Part shown: positions 36,101 through 46,937 of the stretch, piece by piece
How positions within the stretch are numbered: position 1 is the first letter of the stretch
Layout of the letters: each line of letters opens with the position of its first letter
Assembly (NCBI GenBank): GCA_030844895.1
Contig: CM061223.1
Location: 11,853,994 to 11,917,993 of the forward strand
Origin: Ambrosia x helenae
Lineage: Eukaryota > Streptophyta > Magnoliopsida > Asterales > Asteraceae
Length of the DNA: 64,000 nucleotides
Direction: 5' to 3'
The notes under the pieces: model-generated
Seen by the model: the letters and a program-made list of their open reading frames with translations, nothing else
The model's database searches: none
Told to the model about the DNA's origin: nothing
Made by a program: the position numbers and the translations under genes

Positions 36101-38287
36101 TAATATTTTGTCCTGTTCAATGGCTGCTTCTCGTGCAGTCCACGCAGACCAGTAAGATGCACATAATATGGTGCCAACAGCCATAAGCCACAAAAACACC
36201 TCAGCAACATCAACGAGAGGGCGCTTTGGAGAATATAGCTGTACATAAACTGAAAAAATAGCATATCTTTAATGAAAAGAAAAAATGAACAATTATGTTA
36301 TGTTGCACACAATAACTCACCCACAAGCAAAAGTGAAACTCAGCCTCACCAACAAAATTTTGAAATGTACAAGGAAAAACATACATGAAGATACAGAATC
36401 CCACAGAATTGTTCAACAACAACCACCACCTTACCCAATAAATCCCACAAATAGCAAAGCTAAGAGTAGGGTCTAGGGAGGGTGAGATGTAGGCAAACCT
36501 TACCCGTATCCTTGCGGATAGAGAGGCTGCTTCCAGAGAGACCCCCGGCTCCATAACACACCTTGACAATCAAACAACCCTAAAAAGTAATAGAGCTACT
36601 GGAATTTAGAGAAACAGTGAAAGCGTCACGTAGTAAAACAAAGGCAGATATGCCATCAAAAAACAACATAACCCATAGATACACAAAGGCAAATCACCCT
36701 TACAAACCTCCTACCAGTGTAAGAAAAAGTCTAAGCTACTAAAACCCCGCTACGACACATCCAAACCCTCCCCCAGTATCATTAACCTTAATCTTATGCC
36801 TCCATGAACACCTATCCTCGACCATGTCCTCAAAGAGGTGCATCTCTACTAAATCCTGCCTAATCCGCTCATCCCAAGTCAATTTAGGCCTGCCTTTACA
36901 CCTCTTTCCCTCTACAGTGAGGGTTTCCACTACTCTAACAGGAGTCCTCTTCACATGCCCATACCATCTCAATCTTCCCTCCTTTATCTTGTTTGATATA
37001 CATCCACCTTAGGATCCTTATTTCTGCTACTACATCTTGCGAGTTTGTGTCTTCTTGATGGCCCAACAATTTGTCCCATATAACATAGCAGATCTCACTG
37101 CAACCCTATAGAATTTACTCTTTAGTTTAGTTGGGAACCTCTTGTCACATAAACCCCCAATGGCGGCTCTACACCTACACCAACTAGCTTGTATGTGATG
37201 GGTCACATCACCATCTAGCTCCCCATCCCTCTGAACAAATGATCCTAAATACTTGAACTTAGTTGCATGAATCCCACAGAATTGTTAAAAATACCATTTA
37301 ATTTATTCTGAATACTTGTTTCCAAGCTCGAACCAGCGTCTTGGGGAAGCATAACCGCGGGGATGCCAATTTTCACATTAGTTTCATCTGGTTCACACAC
37401 CATCTTGAAGAGTTCTGTAGAAATATCACGTTAGGTTTCACATGATAAGAAACGTTTTATTAAAATATAAACATACAATTAAAGAAGTGTGGAACATGCT
37501 TGTAAAATGACATGCCTGTTTGATTGTTAACAATAAGGATAGCTGAAGCGCCTGCAGCTTCAGCTACATAAGCCTTGGCAGTAAAACTGCAGTTGCCTCG
37601 TTGCACCATGATAACTTCGCCCGTAAGCTACAGACAATAAGACCTCCGAATGCTGAGTTCTGATATAAGTAGCAAACTCAAAAGGCTATCTAATAACAAT
37701 CCGCACACTTACCATTGACATGTATCTGACTTGTGAGTTAGTCTCTCTGTGTGTGTGCGTGCGTGTGTGAGAGAGAGGAAGAAAGAGAGAGAGATGAACC
37801 TTGTTTTTAGGTGCACTACAACAATCGGGAGGATCGGCAAGAACGACTCTGCTTTTATTAGCATCCTTCTCCTTGGATTCCAAAGTAGGACCAAATCGCG
37901 CACCAACACCTACAAACTCTTCTTCTTCACTATCACCAATCCAAGTAGGAACTTTCACCTGTTATGCAACAAATCAGCAAAAGAAAAAGAAAACTTTGAC
38001 TTATATATAAAAAAAAAAAAAAAAATCATATTGCAAAAACTCCACAACATATACATACATTATTCACAATAAATATCCAATTTCCATCACATAGAATTTC
38101 TAGATCATAATTTACCCTAAATCATAGATCACAACTTAACAACCTTCAATTTATACCAAAATACATTAAGAAAAAGAAACAATATGACAATTGTAAAGAT
38201 AATATCAACAAATTTCCATTTCATATAAACTCTAACCAGTCAACAACAAAGAAAATAATAATAACAACAATAGTAGTAGTAGTAGTA

Positions 38288-38353
<66 letters not shown>

Positions 38354-38708
38354 TAAGTCTGGACTCTGGAAACAACATATCATAGTCTAGCAAACTGCCA
38401 AGAAATTTAATTGAAAATTCAACTTGCAAAAAACAATAACCACAAATAGTCAACGAATCAGCGTCTAATCGAGTACAAAAAACTACCTACACATAGCTGG
38501 ACATATTACAAATAACAATACAATAATGATCTACAACTGAACTAAAATTAAACCATACCAGAACAAAATTATTGTCACATCCAGGCCTTTTAGGAGCTAT
38601 ATCATCCTGATGAACAATATCTCCTGCAAATACAAACGAAACACTGCAAATTAGGGATAATACTGCAGCCTGAAGTACGGCTCTGCTTCGGTTTGTTGCT
38701 TCAACCAT
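33113..38708 (-). CDS. SPPL2: Signal peptide peptidase-like protease, SPPL2/4 type (14 exons)
   Basis: Exons (minus): 38708-38559, 37958-37800, 37627-37516, 37414-37295, 36249-36098, 35973-35791, 35341-35307, 35011-34849, 34708-34655, 34537-34445, 34345-34203, 33543-33473, 33388-33305, 33222-33113. The phases agree throughout and give 542 residues. Residues 1-28 are a signal peptide, then a PA domain (about 45-190; GDIVHQDDIAPKRPGC, GARFG, MVQRGNCSFTAKA, AAGASAILIVNNQT, IPAVMLPQDAG). A multi-pass GxGD aspartyl protease core follows, with YD (388-389), GFGD (439-442) and PAL (496-498). The family cleaves type II membrane segments in endomembranes. Length and motifs match Arabidopsis SPPL2/SPPL4 closely, so the gene looks functional. 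Intron 3 begins with GC rather than GT, and intron 4 holds an RTE LINE. The start gives the expected signal peptide and lies about 85 bp below a TATA box. Confidence 0.93.
36414..37268 (-). mobile_element. 5'-truncated RTE-type LINE in SPPL intron 4
   Basis: The minus strand reads the C-terminal region of plant RTE reverse transcriptase (FKYLGSFVQRDGELDGDVTH, then with frame breaks RWYGHVKR and RPKLTWDERIRQDLVEMHL). The characteristic 3' UTR follows and the end is a TTG-repeat tail. The 18-bp duplication GAATCCCACAGAATTGTT flanks it (36396-36413 and 37269-37286). 855 bp, same strand as the host gene. Confidence 0.92.
38257..38350. repeat. (AGT)n/(AAT)n microsatellite in SPPL intron 1
   Basis: About 8 AGT units followed by about 20 AAT units. 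Confidence 0.95.
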
Positions 38709-38787
38709 TGGAGGAATATTATTATTATTATTATTATTATTACTATTGATTTTGTTTGATGTAGGAAAAGGTATGAATGGAAGAGGA

Positions 38788-38803
38788 GAGGTTGATTTAT
38801 ATA
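38788..38803 (-). promoter_or_regulatory. TATA box of the SPPL gene
   Basis: The minus strand reads TTTTTTTATATAAATC about 85 bp upstream of the ATG at 38708. Confidence 0.55.
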
Positions 38804-39487
38804 AAAAAAGGGGTCAAAATAGGGTTTAATATGATGTTTGGTTGGGTTTGTTAGTTATCGTGGTTAGATGATGGTGGAGATGAACATGGTACGAATGGAG
38901 AAATGTATACGTACAGGAAGCGTGTATGTATATGTGTGATTTTTTTACTTGCTTTACTTGGTGATTTAGTGTGGTTGGCTTTTTTTATTTGGCTTTTTTG
39001 TACGCGCATACGTCGCGTGGTGTGAAGACGCTCTGCCGGACTCCAAAGTCGTTGCTATTTTTTAAACTTTTATATTTTACCTTTATTATTTTTTTAGACT
39101 AAATTTGCTATTTATTAGACTATTGAGTAAATATCAAATACAAAGTGTTTTTCGATAAGAACTGTGAGAATCAAAGGGGTAAAAAAAATTTTTTAATTTT
39201 TTTCCCATGTGCTTAAACATACTTTCTAGATGAATAATACAAAAAAAATAAAAAATTTATTGTAATTACATCATTAAAGTAAATGCATTAGTTTACACTA
39301 GAGTAATTATGTAATTACTCTACACGTAATTACTCTACACCAATTTTTTTTTTTTTTTTAGTTTTCAATACTATAATACATGTTTAACAATATGGAAAAA
39401 AAATTTGAAAAAAAAATTTAAAAAAAATACCCTCCTTTGATTCTCACAGTCCTTACCAAAAAAACACTTTCTACAGGATCTTTCCCC
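38804..39487. other. SPPL upstream region, no further gene
   Basis: AT-rich with homopolymer runs. Inverted relatives near 39180 and 39430 (GAATCAAAGGRGGT and complement) suggest a small foldback at about 39150-39460. Confidence 0.4.
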
Positions 39488-40459
39488 TTAGACTATGTGT
39501 TCTGGCTTGCAAACGAGTAGCCGCTAGCCACCAACAAAGTCATGTGGATCACGTGAACCACAACAGTTGTATGTGAACGCTGGCAAAAACGAGTCCACGC
39601 TACCCTGCTTGCGTGGAGTGGCGAGTAAAAAATGACCGTTGACAACAACTAGTCGTTGGCCAATGGCTAGTTTTGAACTTTATAAAATAAAATCATTTTT
39701 ATTTCATTACACCAAAATCAAACTAATACAATCTTCAAACCTTCAAAATACACACCGAAATGGATAAAACACAATGGGAAGGATTTTACACGCCGGAGAT
39801 GGAGTTCCTAAATGAAGATGGGTTTAGCACGGATAGCTAAATCGAAGAAAACCTTAGCCAAATGCCACCCCTGTTTCTGGATTTTTATATTCCGGATACG
39901 CAAGATATATCCCCATAAAAGCGAGGGTAAATGAGGGGTGGTGGGAGAAGTGGTACAGCGGCGAGGGGTGGTGGGAGAGATGGCACGACGACAAAGGGTG
40001 ATGGTAGAGGTGGTGAACCGCCCGAACAAGATGCATGTCCAAAACGGCAAGTGACACCGTGGACAAAAGATGAAAAATAGCCCTTTGTCGTGCGTAGGTT
40101 GAGATTTGCGAAGATCGACAAGCCGGTATATATTTTTATTATTATTTTTATAGCCGACTATCAACGGGCGAACCTTTTTTGGAGACGAATCCGAGAAACT
40201 TTTTACGCACAAGTGAGGAGTGAAATGTGTTCCCCCGATATGATTTCTGGCCCGTGGACCGAAATTAGAAAATACGTGGGCTTATTTACAAATGTTCATA
40301 ACATGAACGCTAATCGAATGCGAGCAAGTGGGAGTAGCGATCTTGATATCTACAAGTTCACTTGCGACGAATGGAAGGATGAGGTTTTTTGCAAGTACAA
40401 GACCTCAAAAACGTGGGATGAGAACTACTTGTGGAGAATCCTTCGTAATTGCTTTGAAG

Positions 40460-42405
40460 GGGTAGGGTACTAATTCTGGCGCGCAAGCCCACCCTACCCC
40501 CACAACATTTCCATTAAACACACCCGTGGAGGGTTTACCATTCGAAATGATAACTCCAAGATCATAACACACCTCCGCGGAATCCAGCTTACATGAGCAT
40601 CACATGAGTGCAATCTGTCCACATGAACCCATGCGTCAATCTTGGCGATGGTCACCCGCGGAATGTGACAGCTGGCTGCACCAAGGTGCAGCCCCCTTAA
40701 GCTCCCACTTGCTGCACTACCACCCATGTGTCAGATGTCACCTCAGTAAGCCGCCTGACACCCTCTGGCAGCAGCAAGAAAAGGAGATCCCTGCAGTCAA
40801 CCACAAGGTTCCACGTGTACCAGTGGCAGGGCGCCGCCCCTGATAACCAACCATAGCACCACTTGCACCCGGTTTACTTTATGCAAACCTTTAGTCCTAA
40901 CCCAACTGGATGGGCTGCTAGAACGCTGAAGAAACACGGATCCCGGATCACCGAACAGGCGCTAATCCAGTGAGTGATTCTACGGTATTTTGTAAAGAGA
41001 GTGTGTTTATAAAATACGTGTGGGTCTAAGGATAAGACCAAGGAGTTTATGAGACTACCGATTAGAAGAGCCGAGCCTCTAAAAGTTAGTCAAATAAATA
41101 AGGGGTTGAAGAAGGTACGAAGGAGTTCGTATTCTTCTTGAGTGAAAGTATATGTGATATTAGATGCCAACAAAAGGAGAAGGAGCTTCTCCTTTTATAG
41201 TACCTAGACACCACACTTTCTCAGCCCATCCTCTACCCTTGATGGGGCCCGGCCCAGGTAGAGGTGTCTCCAAGAATCCGGCCCAAATCCTTAAGCCCAT
41301 TTGGTGCAAGTGGGTTTTGATAAAAAGGAGAAAGTAAAATACTAAGGGGGGATGTTACCGTCCTGACGAATGTACACGTGGCGCCCATCGAGTGGGCGCT
41401 GATGGTCGGCGGACACGTGGCGCCCGCCTATTGGTAGATCGAGGGCGGTGGATAATCATACTTTTTCTTGGACCTCGAGATAGGTTGAGAAAGTCTGCTG
41501 TCAGGAAGATATCTTGGCTGGGAGGCTGCCACGTCGTCGTCCTTTCTGCATGTCAGACTGAGAGCAGTCTCTGATTGGAGAGGAACTCTGACGGGCAGCC
41601 TGTTGCGTCAGAGATATTTTGTCTGGGGCAGGGGTGAGTCCCAAGGCTGCCCCAAAAGGTATCTTACAGTTGTGTTGGCGAAGCTTCCTTTGGCTTGCTA
41701 GGGAAGCTTCGGAGCATGTTGGGTCCGCTGACGTAGAACGGGCGGACGATGTTGCGCCTGGCATCGATTGGGCGCCAGGGTGTATCGCCGACGTAAAACG
41801 GGCGGGTAATGCTACTTCTGGCGTCAGATGGACGCCAGATGTATCGCCGACGTAGAACGGGCGGGTGGACGCCAGACATTCCGCTGACGTAAAACGGGAG
41901 GATGGACGCTAGACGATCCGCTGACGTAAAACGGGCGGATGGACGCCAGGCGATGCCGGTTCTGGTTGGGCGATGGTATGGTATTAGTATGGTTTGGTAC
42001 CATATTCCTTCAAACGCAGGCCCAACTTTTGGGCCCAGGCCTATTACGCCTATTATGGGTCGCGGCACCCGGCCCACACATCCTCTATAAAAGCAAGACT
42101 TCTCTACCTTCAATGAATTCTCCAATCAAACACACACACTTGTATCTCTTTCTTTACACTTGTAACATTTCGAGTAATAAAGATTATACTTTGACGGTGG
42201 ACGTAGGTCAACGAGACCAAACCACTTATACCTTGTGTTTGTGTACTATCTCTTTATCCTCTCTTTATCATACGGGCCACGGATCTAACCTCGGTGTGAG
42301 CGAAGGATTATATCATACAGTGAACATGAGTAGTGATCCCCTGGCTATATCCCGAGTTATACTCGTTGTTTCTTCATTGCTACAAATGGGTCGAGCTAAT
42401 TACAG
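40460..42405 (+). mobile_element. 1.95-kb LTR-like insertion inside Harbinger ORF1
   Basis: Borders are fixed by the 6-bp repeat TTGAAG (40454-40459 and 42406-42411) and by exact restoration of the host frame when it is removed. Inside are U3-like sequence with five degenerate units of CGCTGACGTAAAACGGGCGG (about 41729-41955), a TATA box CTATAAAAG at 42084 and AATAAA at 42176, the order of an LTR U3-R-U5. It lacks TG...CA ends: it starts GGGGTAGGG, the left arm of a hairpin with 40492-40500. Possibly a solo LTR with altered ends, or another class. Confidence 0.55.
41729..41955 (+). repeat. Degenerate tandem repeat (CGCTGACGTAAAACGGGCGG units)
   Basis: Five units of 36-60 bp, each opening with CGCYGACGTARAACGGGNGG and ending with a GACGCCAG-type word. 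Confidence 0.85.
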
Positions 42406-43084
42406 TTGAAGAAATGAGCGAATGAGGCTCATCAAAGCGGATCAAAACTACTTCTTCAGGTGGGTTCATCTCCTTCACAAGCTTGGATGCTCATGCGGGG
42501 ATTGACCTAAACTCCGAGGAGGGTCTTACCCCATCTCTCCTAAGTAGACCAGTTGGAAGGGACAGTGGAAAAAAACAATTTGCTAATGAAGCCGATAACA
42601 AATTATCGGGGGAGATTAGCAAAATAAGAAGTACCATGGAGATGACGGGGCAAGCGAAAATGGACAAAATAAGATTGAGGAACATGGACTTTCTAACGAA
42701 GGACTTTAGCAACCTCCCAATGCCTCGTCGAGCGATACTCGAACGAGAACATGAGCGTCTCGTAAAGGAATTCGAAGACGAGCAAAACAAAAACTAGTAG
42801 TTTAGTAGTTTTTTATGTTTTTTTTATTAATTATGTGTTTGTGATGTTTTTTATTAATTAATATTTTATGTTTATTGTTTAATTTGTCTTTCAAATTTAA
42901 ATATTATATCACATTTAAAATAATAATATTTAAAAAAAACTGGATAAAGCTACTGCTTACCTCTAGCCACAACATGATCAAATGAGTGAGGTGCAGCTTT
43001 ATCACCCTACTATGTCAGCACTTACATAACACAATATTAGAGTATAGAGTTGTGGCTTACCTCTAGCCACAACACATAGTCTTA

Positions 43085-43820
43085 GGCTACATAATTTGGG
43101 GGTTGCAAAATGAACGTGGATGAATACAAACAAGCATTCATGAACACTTACTGAACGAGATTTTTTTCGTGTTCGTTTATTAATGAAATAACATGTTTGT
43201 GAACTGTTCATGAACAATTACCAAATGAGATTTCTGTTCGTGTTCGTTTGTGTTTATTTGTTAAATTTAGGTGTCAAACAAAAGTGAACACAAACAAACA
43301 CAAATGAACGTAAATGAACACAAACAAGCATTAATGAAGAAAACCGAGAACAAACTAACACATAGTAAATTCCGAATAAAATCAACATTTTTCATCACAA
43401 ACATTGTCTGTCCAAAATATACTAATCCAATTATCTAAATATATTTGACATATTCTTGATCACATAATGTATCATATTAAACTTAAAATCTCCGTTAATT
43501 CATCCAAAATGATAGTTAATCAAAATAGGTAAAACAATATTAATATGTGATAGACTAATATATATTAAATAATTTACCACTAGGAAATTTGAAGAACTTA
43601 AATTAAAAACTAAAAGTTAAAAACCCTAATAAACTATCGAAAACAAACAAACATAAACGAGCACGTTACAGAACGAAATGTTCACGAACATAAAATGAAC
43701 GAACGTGACCTCTGTTCATGTTTGTTCCTTTATTAAACGAACAAACACAAACAAACTCCTCGTCCAATAGTTCACGAACTTCTCGATGAACGTTTGGTTT
43801 GTTTACAGCACTATTCATAC
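43085..43820. repeat. Decayed hAT-type repeat (GAACAAACACAAACAA words)
   Basis: Inverted GTTCGTGTTCGTTTA-type words are dense at both ends, and the right end TTTACAGCACTA resembles a hAT terminus. No clean target duplication. Confidence 0.45.
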
Positions 43821-44718
43821 ACAAGCCAATGTGGATGAGAAATTTTAGTTTCAGTCACATCAACTTTCACTGTTAAAGTTGTAACAATCCCTAAAAATAA
43901 CTAATGGTCAATTAATTATGTGCTATATATATTACACATATAAAAATCTTAGATCACTTTAAACCTGTGTTTATAATTTTGGTTTTTCAGTAAATTAAAA
44001 TTTAAATATCAAATTATTAAAAAAAAGCTAATATCGTGTATAGTGAAATTTGTGAAGTCCAAACAATACCGCTCTAAGTGTATCCGGAGGGGGGGGGGGG
44101 GAGTGGAGAAGGCTTTCAAGCCAACAAAACCATCCCCCCTTAGCTTGGAGGGGGGAAGCCCCAAGGGCGGGGAGTTTCTCACTGGCGTGGGGCGAGTGTG
44201 GGAGTGAGGTGGCAACTTGTGATTTGTTGGTTTTTTTTAAATTTATCACACACGTTAATAATAAAAATAATATTTCTTTCCCCTTTCACTCCCTACAACT
44301 TTCACCCTTATAAAATAATTCCCACATATGCCACATGATGCATTACGCCCCTCTTTTTCCCAACGCTCCTTATAGTCACGCTTTCACACTGGTCTAGTAG
44401 GCATGTTAATAGAAAGTCAAACATTTGAAAAATATCCCAATCATATAAAATGAATAATTTTTCTAAAATGGGAGCCACTTGGAAATTTGATTAATGATTT
44501 AGACACGGTGAGTGGATAGCCTAGGAATGGTAGACGCGTGGAGACTGTACCAATTGCATTAACCGGCAACCGGCTAGACCGGTAAATAGATCTGTCCGTA
44601 CAATTCCGTACCGATGAGACAGTGCATTCATCGAAGTTTGGACGGTACGGTTTACCTAAGATTATAGCTTCAATCATTAACATATATTATTATTGGGAAA
44701 ATTATGTAAATGCCTTTA
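43821..44718. other. AT-rich DNA with MITE-like GC patches, no gene
   Basis: The patch at 44085-44215 (a G-run, then GAAGCCCCAAGGGCGGGG) and the patch at 44300-44395 resemble subterminal parts of Harbinger-like elements such as 7411-9228. Borders were not found. Confidence 0.35.
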
Positions 44719-44733
44719 ATTAGAAAGAGATAT

Positions 44734-45048
44734 ATTCAACACTTGTAACTTAGTTGGTTAAGAGCCTAAAGTTTTTTATAGGAGGCTTGGGTTCATTTCC
44801 CACTAGCTATATTTGGAGGACATTGGTGGATGGGAAATGAGGGATGACCCGGCCATTGGCTTGGGTTCGAGTCCTGATCCCGACCGGTTTTACCGACTAT
44901 TTCACCGTCGTGCCTTCGGGCGGGTGAGTGGTCGGGTTTTCTCGGGAATTGGTGGCAATTGGTGGCCCGGGTACTCTCGAGTACCTGATTCGCCAAAAGG
45001 GTGCCCGAGAGTGCTCGGAATTGATTCGTTGGCCGTTCAAAAAAAAAA
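44734..45048 (+). mobile_element. SINE with two tRNA-like heads
   Basis: 315 bp between perfect 15-bp copies of ATTAGAAAGAGATAT (44719-44733 and 45049-45063). A first tRNA-like unit (TAGTTGGTTAAGAGCC, box B GGGTTCATTTCCC) is followed by a second (box B GGGTTCGAGTCC) and then the body shared with the SINE at 9968. It ends TTGGCCGTTC plus an A-run. Confidence 0.92.
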
Positions 45049-45126
45049 ATTAGAAAGAGATATTTTGTATGACATTATTATGTGCAAAGCCAATGAAACC
45101 ACATCGTGGAGGTAGGGGGTTTACTC

Positions 45127-45390
45127 TAGGGCTGGCAAATCGTGTTTTAGGAGGTTTAATAGGTCTCTGACGACGTGAATAACACAAGTTCTAAATATGA
45201 ACACGATTCATTTAACTACTTTATATCCTATGTTTACAACACAGGTATATATTTTATGTACTAAAAAGAGAAATAATGGATATTTGTCTCTTAATTCAAA
45301 TTATTTTTAAAAAAGTAAAAAATGGCATAGTGTCATTTTCAGTTAACAGGTCTAATCGTGTGTTACACAGGTTACCCATTGTCAGCCCTA
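45127..45390. mobile_element. Small hAT-type MITE
   Basis: 264 bp with ends TAGGGCTGGCAA...TTGTCAGCCCTA. The 8-bp duplication is GTTTACTC/TTTTACTC (45119-45126 and 45391-45398), one mismatch. Confidence 0.85.
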
Positions 45391-45398
45391 TTTTACTC

Positions 45399-45490
45399 CT
45401 TTGGAGGTTCTCACCTTGGAGTGCTCAGGTTCGAATCCCCCGTCGACCGAGCTTTGGCCTTGTATAGTCCTGGCCGAGAGCTGTTTAAAA
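45399..45490 (+). mobile_element. SINE-like fragment
   Basis: B-box-like CAGGTTCGAATCCCC (about 45427) preceded by a weak A-box-like GGAGGTTCTCACCTTGGAG. No tail or duplication defined. Confidence 0.4.
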
Positions 45491-46096
45491 AATATATATT
45501 TATTATTGGCAAATAATACATATAATATAATTATTTTTTTAAAGATAGTTGTATATTCGCTGTAGTTTATTACCTTGCAGTTAAAAAAAAATTATAACCT
45601 TAAAATACGGTGTTAGTCACAGACTGATTTGGAATAAAAAAATAAAGTTTATTTCATCTCGATTAACTATGTCACATGATTTTAACTAAAACCTAGTTAT
45701 GAATATTGATTAAATAAACTTAAATACTTGTGAATTAAAAAATCCTTTGGTTAACATCGTTTGACATAAGGCATATGGTACGCAGACGCCCAGCACCCCG
45801 TACTCTCCCTTTTTGCCCCGTCCCAAACCCTCACATCGCCCCCTGCCCCGTTCCCCATTACCCCCGTCCCTGCTGTCCTGAGGAGAACAATTGGAACGGT
45901 CCAATCAGATTTTTTCTTTTCTTTTAAAAAAAAAAAAAAAAAACTAACGGCTATATTCAAACCAACAGCTACTTTTTTATTTTTTATATTTTTAAAACCA
46001 AAACCAAATATATAAACCCAACCATCCAAATAAACCCATATAAATCAACCAAAACCAACATAAAACTCTCTACTTTCTTTAAAAAAATACCCAATA
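45491..46096. other. 5' region of the Harbinger transposase gene
   Basis: AT-rich, with a C-rich patch at 45785-45875 and AACGGCTA/ACAGCTAC words with a run of A upstream of the ATG, as in other Harbinger 5' regions. The element's left TIR could not be placed. Confidence 0.4.
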
Positions 46097-46331
46097 ATGT
46101 CATGCCTACCAATGGTTGATTCCTCATCTTCGTCGAGCGAAGAAAACCGGGTTTTTGTGAACGCGGTTTGGGAAGCGGCACAACTAATCGTGGCGGAGGA
46201 AGACGGGGTGAGCTCGCAACCGCGACCTAGGCAAACGGCCATAAACAGAGACCGGGAGGGTAAGTTTATAATTTATCTTCAAATACATATTTAGATACTT
46301 TATTTTTTAGAATGTATAATTTTTCTTCAAA

Positions 46332-46459
46332 TATATGTTAGTAATTTGGTAACAACATACGTGTAGGTGCACACGAGCGATTAATCAGAGATTACTATAT
46401 GTTAGTAATTTGGTAACAACATACGTGTAGGTGCACACGAGCGATTAATCAGAGATTAC
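46332..46459 (+). repeat. 64-bp tandem duplication over a splice acceptor
   Basis: Units 46332-46395 and 46396-46459 are identical. Each contains the TGTAG acceptor and the first codons of exon 2. Confidence 0.95.
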
Positions 46460-46932
46460 TTTGCCGACCAACCGGTGTATACGGACGAGATGTTTAGGCG
46501 GCGGTTCCGGATGAGCCATCGATTTTTCGTACGTATTGCCGATGATTTGGCGAGTTGTGACGCGTATTTTTCATTACGACACGATGCTAGAGGCAAGCGA
46601 GGGTTCACAACTTATCGAAAATGCACGGCGGCATTGCGGCAACTAGCTTACGGGACGACATCCGACTCGTGGGATGAGTATTTACGGATGTCCGAAAGAA
46701 CGTCACGTGATTGCTTGTATAAGTTTTCCAAGCGCGTTGTCAAGATCTACAGCAAAAAATATTTGAGAAAACCAAACTCGAACGATATCCAGAAATTGTA
46801 TCAGTTCCATCACGAAAAGCATAGTAATTTTCCAGGGATGCTTGGAAGCATCGATTGCATGCATTGGCCGTGGAAAAATTGCCCTAATGCGTGGCGTGGC
46901 ATGTTTTATCGAGGCGATCACGGTCACCCTAC

Positions 46933-46937
46933 TATTA
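46933..46937. repeat. 5-bp target-site duplication
   Basis: TATTA, repeated at 57368-57372, exactly flanking the Ty3/gypsy element. Confidence 0.97.

Larger units (their letters stand above)
39760..42797 (+). pseudogene. Harbinger ORF1 (Myb/SANT-like DNA-binding protein), decayed and interrupted
   Basis: From the ATG at 39760 (MDKTQWEGFYTPEMEFLNED) the frame meets stops at 39838 and at least three more before 40090. It then reads the trihelix-like core: ANLFWRRIRETFYAQVRSEM, DEVFCKYKTSKTWDENYLWR, ILRNCFE. At 40459 an insertion breaks it. The second half (42412-42797) continues in the same frame after removal of the insert: SSKRIKTTSSGG, HAGIDLN, a basic SRPVGRDSGKK block and a coiled-coil C-terminus ending EFEDEQNKN. 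A further in-frame TGA lies at 42423. In Harbinger transposons this protein works with the transposase for nuclear import and terminus binding. Here it cannot be made. Confidence 0.8.
39491..43081 (+). mobile_element. PIF/Harbinger element with Myb-type ORF only, split by an insertion
   Basis: TIRs start GACTATGTGTTCTGGCT on the left and GACTATGTGTTGTGGCT on the right complement, with target duplication TTA (39488-39490 and 43082-43084). Without the nested 1.95-kb insertion it is about 1.64 kb. It carries the accessory ORF1 of Harbinger elements as a pseudogene and no transposase, so it is a non-autonomous or deleted copy. Confidence 0.85.

Noticed and set aside
38232..38453. Leucine-only open frame on the minus strand
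   Set aside because: It is the translation of an AAT/AGT microsatellite in SPPL intron 1.
39808..40212. Minus-strand open frame of 134 codons
   Set aside because: Antisense of the Harbinger ORF1 pseudogene; the plus strand carries the recognisable family motifs.
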